Below are positions 59,893 through 64,000 of a stretch of DNA of 64,000 nt, in pieces. Under the pieces are notes generated by a model that saw only the letters and a list, made by a program, of their open reading frames with translations, was not told the DNA's origin and made no database searches. The position numbers were made by a program, and so were the translations under genes. Position 1 is the stretch's first letter. Each line of letters starts with the position of its first letter. Source of the stretch: SHVZ01 sp041906305 (GTDB lineage: Bacteria; Pseudomonadota; Alphaproteobacteria; SHVZ01); NCBI GenBank assembly GCA_041906305.1, contig JAYRJL010000001.1, positions 1,426,001 through 1,490,000 on the forward strand, in the 5' to 3' direction.

Positions 59893-60237
59893 ATGCTTCG
59901 CAAGACCACGATCCTCGCGGCCTCGGCTCTGATGGCGTTGTCCGCGGGTGCGGCTTACGCGCAGCGCATGCCGGGCGGCAGCCAGCAGCTCTGTGCGCCG
60001 CGTGCCGCCCTCGTCGAGAAGCTGAAGGCTGAGTTCGACGAAGAGCCGGAAGCGATCGGCGTCACCCATAGCGGCGGGCTGTTCGAGGTTCTCTCGTCTT
60101 CTTCCGGCACGTGGACGGTCCTGGCGACCGGACCGAACGGCGTCTCGTGCCTCGTCCTCTCCGGTGATGGATGGATGTCGAAAGAGAAGAACGGCACAGA
60201 GAAGGCCCAAGGCGCCGCCAAGAAGATTGACATGTAG
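59893..60237 (+). CDS. Small exported protein of unknown function
   Basis: A 114-residue protein with a signal peptide (1-23, cleaved after AYA). The mature domain has two Cys residues (QQLCAPRAALVEKLKAEF and GVSCLVLSGDGW) that may form a disulfide; EEPEAIGVTHSGGLFEVLSSSSGTWTVLATGPNG is shared by a group of small alphaproteobacterial periplasmic proteins I know only as conserved hypotheticals. The ATG at 59893 follows a good GAAAGGAAGG site. A strong terminator follows, so it is monocistronic. Confidence 0.8.
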   Translation: MLRKTTILAASALMALSAGAAYAQRMPGGSQQLCAPRAALVEKLKAEFDEEPEAIGVTHSGGLFEVLSSSSGTWTVLATGPNGVSCLVLSGDGWMSKEKNGTEKAQGAAKKIDM

Positions 60238-60244
60238 CTCCCGG

Positions 60245-60283
60245 CACCCCGCCGCGGTTTCGTCCGCGGCGGGGTGTTCGTTT
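60245..60283 (+). terminator. Rho-independent terminator
   Basis: A perfect 13-base-pair stem, CACCCCGCCGCGG (60245-60257) with CCGCGGCGGGGTG (60264-60276), loop TTTCGT, then TTCGTTT. It lies 8 bases after the stop of the small secreted gene. The convergent serA ends one base after the terminator region, so it may also limit read-through from the other side. Confidence 0.9.
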
Positions 60284-61861
60284 CTAGAAGCTCAAGGTGC
60301 GGACTCGCTCGACCTGCTGTAGTCCCTTCACCTTTTCGAGCACCCCATCCGGTATCGGCTGGTCGACTTCGATCAGGCACAGCGCGTCCTTTCCCGGCTC
60401 CGTCCGGCCGAGGTGGAACGTCGCGATGTTGATTCCCGCGGATCCCAGCACGGTGCCGATCGCTCCGATGAAGCCCGGTTTGTCCTTGTTCCGCACATAG
60501 AGCAGGTGCTTGCCGAAGTCCGCTTCGATGGCGATGTCCTGCACCGCTACAAGGCGCGGCCGGGTCCCCCCGATCAGCGTGCCGTCGGCCGAGCGCGATC
60601 GCGCTTCCGTGACCACGGTGAGGCGCAGCAGCGTCTGGTAGTCGCAGTCCCGCTCGTGCCGTGTCTCGCTGACGGCGATGTTGCGCTGGCGCGCGATCTC
60701 GGGCGCGTTGACCATGTTCACGCTGTCGAGCATGGGCCGGAACAATCCCGCCAGCGCGGCCTGGATCAGCGGCCGCGGGTTGAGCTCCGCCGCCTGGCCT
60801 TCCAGCTCGAGGGTCACCGCGGTCACTTCGCGCTCGACCACCTGGCCCAGCATGCTGCCCAGGAGCTCGGCCAGCCGCATGTAGGGCTTCAGCTTCGGCG
60901 CCTCCTCGGCGGTCACCGACGGCATGTTGAGCGCGTTCGTCACCGCACCGGTCAGGAGGAAGTCGCTCATCTGCTCGGCGATCTGGAGCGCCACCTTCTC
61001 CTGTGCCTCGGTCGTCGAGGCGCCGAGATGCGGGGTCGCGATCACCTGCTCGAGGGCGAAGAGAGGGTTGTCCTTGGCCGGCTCGACCGAGAACACGTCG
61101 AGGGCGGCGCCGGCGACGTGCCCGGACTCGATCGCGGTCTTGAGATCTTCCTCCACCACCAGACCGCCGCGGGCGCAGTTGATGATGCGGACGCCCTTCT
61201 TCATCTTCGCCAGCGCCTTCGAGTCGACGATGTTCTTGGTCGAATCGGTCAGCGGCGCGTGCAGCGTGATGAAGTCGGCACGGGCGAAGAGATCGTCGAG
61301 CTCGACCTTCTCGATGCCGATGGCCTTGGCGCGGTCCTCGGTCAGGAACGGGTCGAAGGCGATGACCTTCATCTTCAGGCCGAGCGCGCGATCGGCGACG
61401 ATCGAGCCGATGTTGCCGCAGCCGATCAGGCCCAGCGTCTTGGCCGCCAGCTCGACACCCATGAAGCGGTTCTTCTCCCACTTGCTGGCGCGGGTCGAGC
61501 GGTCGGCGGCGGGGATTTCTCGGGCGAGGGCAAACATCAGCGCGATCGCGTGCTCGGCCGTGGTGATCGCGTTCCCGTAGGGCGTGTTCATCACCACGAC
61601 GCCCTTCTGCGTCGCATTCTTGACGTCGACATTGTCGACGCCGATGCCGGCGCGCCCGACGACCTTGAGGTTGGTCGCGACGTCGAGGACCTCCTTCGTC
61701 ACCTTGGTCGCCGAGCGGATGGCGAGGCCGTCGTATTCGGCCACGATGGCGCGGAGCTGGTCGGGCTTGAGGCCGACCTTGACGTCGACCTCGATGCCGC
61801 GCGAACGGAAGATCTCGGCCGCGCGCGGGGAGAGATCGTCGGAAATGAGAACCTTGGGCAT
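60284..61861 (-). CDS. serA: D-3-phosphoglycerate dehydrogenase SerA
   Basis: A 525-residue NAD-dependent enzyme for the first step of serine synthesis. VVGRAGIGVDNVDV; Rossmann GLIGCGNIGSIVA (about residue 147); catalytic Arg in NCARGG, Glu in LDVFSVEPA and His in TPHLGAST. An intervening domain (about 320-450) precedes a C-terminal ACT domain (KDKPGFIGAIGTVLGSAGINI), the site of serine inhibition in related enzymes. The start ATG at 61861 is 16 bases after serC, so serC-serA is one operon. Confidence 0.97.
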   Translation of the reverse strand: MPKVLISDDLSPRAAEIFRSRGIEVDVKVGLKPDQLRAIVAEYDGLAIRSATKVTKEVLDVATNLKVVGRAGIGVDNVDVKNATQKGVVVMNTPYGNAITTAEHAIALMFALAREIPAADRSTRASKWEKNRFMGVELAAKTLGLIGCGNIGSIVADRALGLKMKVIAFDPFLTEDRAKAIGIEKVELDDLFARADFITLHAPLTDSTKNIVDSKALAKMKKGVRIINCARGGLVVEEDLKTAIESGHVAGAALDVFSVEPAKDNPLFALEQVIATPHLGASTTEAQEKVALQIAEQMSDFLLTGAVTNALNMPSVTAEEAPKLKPYMRLAELLGSMLGQVVEREVTAVTLELEGQAAELNPRPLIQAALAGLFRPMLDSVNMVNAPEIARQRNIAVSETRHERDCDYQTLLRLTVVTEARSRSADGTLIGGTRPRLVAVQDIAIEADFGKHLLYVRNKDKPGFIGAIGTVLGSAGINIATFHLGRTEPGKDALCLIEVDQPIPDGVLEKVKGLQQVERVRTLSF

Positions 61862-61877
61862 GTGCTGAGAACTCCGG

Positions 61878-63032
61878 TCAGGCGGCCTTGGCGCGGGCAT
61901 AAGCCCAGTCGAGCCACGGCGTGAGGGCTTCGAGGTCGGACGCTTCGATGGTGGCGCCACACCAGATGCGGAGCCCCGGCGGCGCGTCGCGATACGAGGC
62001 GATGTCGAAGGCGACGCCTTCGGCCTCGAGGAGGCCCGCGACCTTCTTGGCGATCGCCGCTTTTGCCTCGTCGCCATGGCCCTGGAACCAGGGATCGACG
62101 AAGGAAAGGCAGACCGAGGTCGACGAGCGGCTTGCGGGATCCCTGGCGAGGAAGCCGACCCACCCGGTGCGATCGACCCAGTCGCTCAGGACCTTGAGGT
62201 TCGCCTCCGAACGCGCGACCAGGCCCTTGAGGCCACCGACCTTCTCCGCCCAGCGGAGCCCGTCGAGTGCGTCTTCCACCGCGAGCATCGAGGGCGTGTT
62301 GATCGTCTCGCCTTTGAACGGCGCGTCGTCGAACTTGCCGGACTTGGTCATGCGGAAGAGCTTCGGCAGCGGCCAGGCCGGCACGTAGGTCTCGAGCCGT
62401 TCGATCGCGCGTGGCGAAAGCGCCAGCATGCCGTGCTGGGCCTCGCCGCCCAGCACCTTCTGCCAGGACCAGGTGACGACATCGAGCTTCGGCCAGGGCA
62501 GATCCATCGCGAAGGCGGCCGAGGTCGCATCGCAGATCGCGAGCCCCTGCCGGTCGTCGGGGATCCAGCCGCCGTCGGGCACCTTCACGCCGGAGGTGGT
62601 GCCGTTCCAGGTGAAGACGACGTCCCGCGACCAGTCGACCGCCTTGAGGTCGGGCAGCAGGCCGTAGCCGGCCTTGGTCACGCGCACGTCCTTGAGCTTC
62701 AGTTGCTTGGTGACGTCGGTCGCCCAGCCTTCGCCGAAGCTTTCCCAGGAGAGCACCTCGACGCCACGGGCACCGAGCAGGCTCCAGAGCGCCATCTCGA
62801 CCGCGCCGGTGTCGGAGGCGGGGACGATCGCCAGCCGGTAGTCCTTCGGCATGCCGAGGATCGCCTTGGACCGGTCGATGACCTCGACCAGCCGCGCCTT
62901 GCCTTCCTTCGATCGGTGCGAGCGGCCGATCAGGGCGGAGGCCAGCGCTTCAGGCGACCAGCCGGGTCGCTTGGCACAGGGTCCGGATGAAAAATGGGGG
63001 GATTTCGGACGGAGTCCGGGTGTGTTCGTCAT
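61878..63032 (-). CDS. serC: Phosphoserine aminotransferase SerC
   Basis: A 384-residue PLP aminotransferase converting 3-phosphohydroxypyruvate to phosphoserine. The Lys is in WSWQKVLGG, the PLP Asp in AICDATSAAF; it is the longer type (about 380 residues) found in alphaproteobacteria and archaea (HFSSGPCAKRPGWS) rather than the E. coli length. The ATG at 63032 follows a purine-rich GGGATAGGCG. First gene of the serine operon. Confidence 0.96.
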   Translation of the reverse strand: MTNTPGLRPKSPHFSSGPCAKRPGWSPEALASALIGRSHRSKEGKARLVEVIDRSKAILGMPKDYRLAIVPASDTGAVEMALWSLLGARGVEVLSWESFGEGWATDVTKQLKLKDVRVTKAGYGLLPDLKAVDWSRDVVFTWNGTTSGVKVPDGGWIPDDRQGLAICDATSAAFAMDLPWPKLDVVTWSWQKVLGGEAQHGMLALSPRAIERLETYVPAWPLPKLFRMTKSGKFDDAPFKGETINTPSMLAVEDALDGLRWAEKVGGLKGLVARSEANLKVLSDWVDRTGWVGFLARDPASRSSTSVCLSFVDPWFQGHGDEAKAAIAKKVAGLLEAEGVAFDIASYRDAPPGLRIWCGATIEASDLEALTPWLDWAYARAKAA

Positions 63033-63116
63033 CGCCTATCCCTTGCAGAATAGTTGCACTCCGGTGGGGGAGCGTGGCCCGGCTCCGAAGCTAGGGAGGG
63101 CGCGCCCGAGCGTCAA
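63033..63116 (-). promoter_or_regulatory. serC promoter and structured leader
   Basis: On the minus strand TTGACG (63116 to 63111), 17 bases, then TAGCTT (63093 to 63088). The spacer contains the palindrome GGGCGCGCCC (63098-63107), a possible operator. The leader that follows can fold: GGAGC with GCTCC (63086 to 63069), CCGG with CCGG, and TGCA with TGCA close to the ribosome site. A conserved serC leader motif is known in alphaproteobacteria; this could be an example, but I cannot match it from memory. Confidence 0.5.
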
Positions 63117-63160
63117 TCGATTTGGCCCGCTGCGGCGTCTCGTCACGGCTTTGTTCCGGG

Positions 63161-63189
63161 TTGCCGCAGGTATCCAAAACCGCTACCTA
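63161..63189 (+). promoter_or_regulatory. Candidate hisZ promoter
   Basis: TTGCCG (63161-63166), 17 bases, then TACCTA (63184-63189), about 37 bases before the hisZ start. The -10 is a moderate match. It lies back to back with the serC promoter. Confidence 0.4.
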
Positions 63190-63225
63190 TCGCGCCGCAC
63201 AATTCCCGATTGGAAAGCCTGTCTC

Positions 63226-64000
63226 GTGTCCCAGTCCGCCAGCGGATCGGATCTGACCTCCCGCGCGCTCCTGCCTCAGGGGCTGCGCGACGTGTTGCCG
63301 CCGGATGGCGATCACGAGAGCCGGGTCGTCGAGAACCTGATGGCGTGCTTCGGCTCGCACGGCTACGAACGGGTCAAGCCGCCGATGGTCGAGTTCGAGC
63401 AGAGCCTGCTCGGCCAGGTGAGCCAGTCGGTCGCCAACCGCACCTTCCGGATGATGGACCCGGTCTCGCAACGGATGATGGCGCTGCGTCCGGACATGAC
63501 GCTGCAGATCGCGCGCATCGCGACCACGCGGCTCAAGAAAGCGCCCCGTCCGGTGCGCCTTTCCTACGCCGGCGAGGTCATGCGGGTGATGGGCTCGCAG
63601 CTCTCACCCGAGCGCGAGTTCACCCAGGTCGGCTTCGAGCTGATCGGCGGCGAGACACCCGAGGCCGATGCGGAGGTGATCCTGATCGCCGCCGAGTCCG
63701 CACGTCGGGTCGGCGTCAAAGGACTCTCGGTCGATCTCATGGTGCCGAACCTGGTGCCGGCGCTGCTCTCGTCCCACGGCATCGAGGGCGACGAGGCCAA
63801 GGCCTTCCGCACGGCGCTCGACGGCAAGGATGCCGACGCCGTCGCCAAGCTCGGCGGACCGGCGAAACTCGTCGGACAGCTTCTCGCCGCGTCTGGCCCC
63901 ATCGCGCCCGGCCTCGCGGCGATAGAGAAGATCGATCTGCCGATCGATGTGCGGGCCCATGTCGAATCCCTCAAGGCGGTGTCGCGCCTGGTCCATCAGT
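63226..64000 (+). CDS. hisZ: ATP phosphoribosyltransferase regulatory subunit HisZ, 3' truncated
   Basis: A class II aminoacyl-tRNA synthetase paralog that lacks tRNA charging and activates the short form of HisG in histidine synthesis. The N-terminus has LLPQGLRDVLPPDG and the motif 2-like RPDMTLQIARIATTRL, then SYAGEVMRVMGSQLSPEREFTQVGFELIGG. Only the first 258 residues are in the window; the frame remains open at base 64000. The start is GTG at 63226, about ten bases after GGAAAG; no ATG fits the conserved N-terminus. HisZ predicts a short-form HisG in this organism. Confidence 0.92.
   Translation, partial: MSQSASGSDLTSRALLPQGLRDVLPPDGDHESRVVENLMACFGSHGYERVKPPMVEFEQSLLGQVSQSVANRTFRMMDPVSQRMMALRPDMTLQIARIATTRLKKAPRPVRLSYAGEVMRVMGSQLSPEREFTQVGFELIGGETPEADAEVILIAAESARRVGVKGLSVDLMVPNLVPALLSSHGIEGDEAKAFRTALDGKDADAVAKLGGPAKLVGQLLAASGPIAPGLAAIEKIDLPIDVRAHVESLKAVSRLVHQ

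Noticed and set aside
1..64000. A mobile element, prophage, toxin-antitoxin or defence island
   Set aside because: No transposase, integrase, toxin, restriction or CRISPR gene was found, and codon usage looks even throughout; the XRE gene has no toxin partner.

Overview
The window is very GC-rich and gene-dense, and reads as chromosomal DNA of an alphaproteobacterium. The evidence is the gene content and order (mraZ to ftsZ followed by lpxC, bamD, recN and ligA; serC-serA beside hisZ), the long Ala/Pro-rich FtsZ linker and an A-type RNase P RNA. A Rhodospirillales-like or Reyranella-like soil or water organism would fit, but that is a guess from gene style, not a result. I see no insertion sequence, prophage, CRISPR array, tRNA or rRNA gene.

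Layout. 1-15.1 kb is mixed metabolism: a truncated class III aminotransferase, a small inverted-repeat element, a phytanoyl-CoA dioxygenase-type oxygenase divergent from an MlrC-type (M81) metallopeptidase, a three-His-box desaturase coupled to a MetX-like hydrolase, an unrecognised Cys-containing membrane protein, a TPR membrane protein coupled to a secreted agarase-like glycoside hydrolase, a sodium:bile-acid-symporter-type permease divergent from a thioesterase, a GGDEF diguanylate cyclase and a UvrD-type helicase. An HTH regulator and a SulP anion transporter follow (15.2-17.2 kb).

17.2-42.6 kb is the cell envelope and division core, nearly all on the minus strand. Read in the direction of transcription it is: rnpB, an array of TGGG repeats (predicted MraZ operator), mraZ-rsmH-ftsL-ftsI-murE-murF-mraY-murD-ftsW-murG-murC-murB-ddl-ftsQ-ftsA-ftsZ, a strong terminator, lpxC, bamD, one divergent small membrane-protein gene, recN-ligA. 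Most murein genes overlap as ATGA, GTGA or TGATG, so the cluster looks translationally coupled. It makes lipid II from UDP-MurNAc, flips and polymerises it, and builds the divisome.

42.6-50.7 kb holds a Crp/Fnr regulator, a TerB/DnaJ membrane co-chaperone, an orphan TRAP-type binding protein, a threonine dehydratase-like enzyme, a GlcD-like FAD oxidase coupled to a DOPA-dioxygenase-family protein, a cytochrome P460-like lipoprotein and a flavin reductase. 49.9-59.7 kb is a 2-aminoethylphosphonate (ciliatine) cluster: LysR regulator, PhnW transaminase, PhnA phosphonoacetate hydrolase, PhnY dehydrogenase, binding protein, ATPase and fused permease. A tiny Cys-rich lipoprotein and a PaaG-like isomerase are coupled to its end. 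It should import aminoethylphosphonate and convert it through phosphonoacetaldehyde and phosphonoacetate to acetate and phosphate.

59.9-64 kb carries a small secreted protein with a textbook terminator, the serC-serA serine operon with a candidate promoter and leader, and the start of hisZ, which runs off the window.

Most of this is recognisable biology. The least explained pieces are the 191-residue CxxC membrane protein (6.0 kb), the glycosidase/TPR pair (6.6-10.2 kb), the 10-bp-phased operator over a TATAAT box (42.0 kb), and the lipoprotein and PaaG additions to the phosphonate operon.
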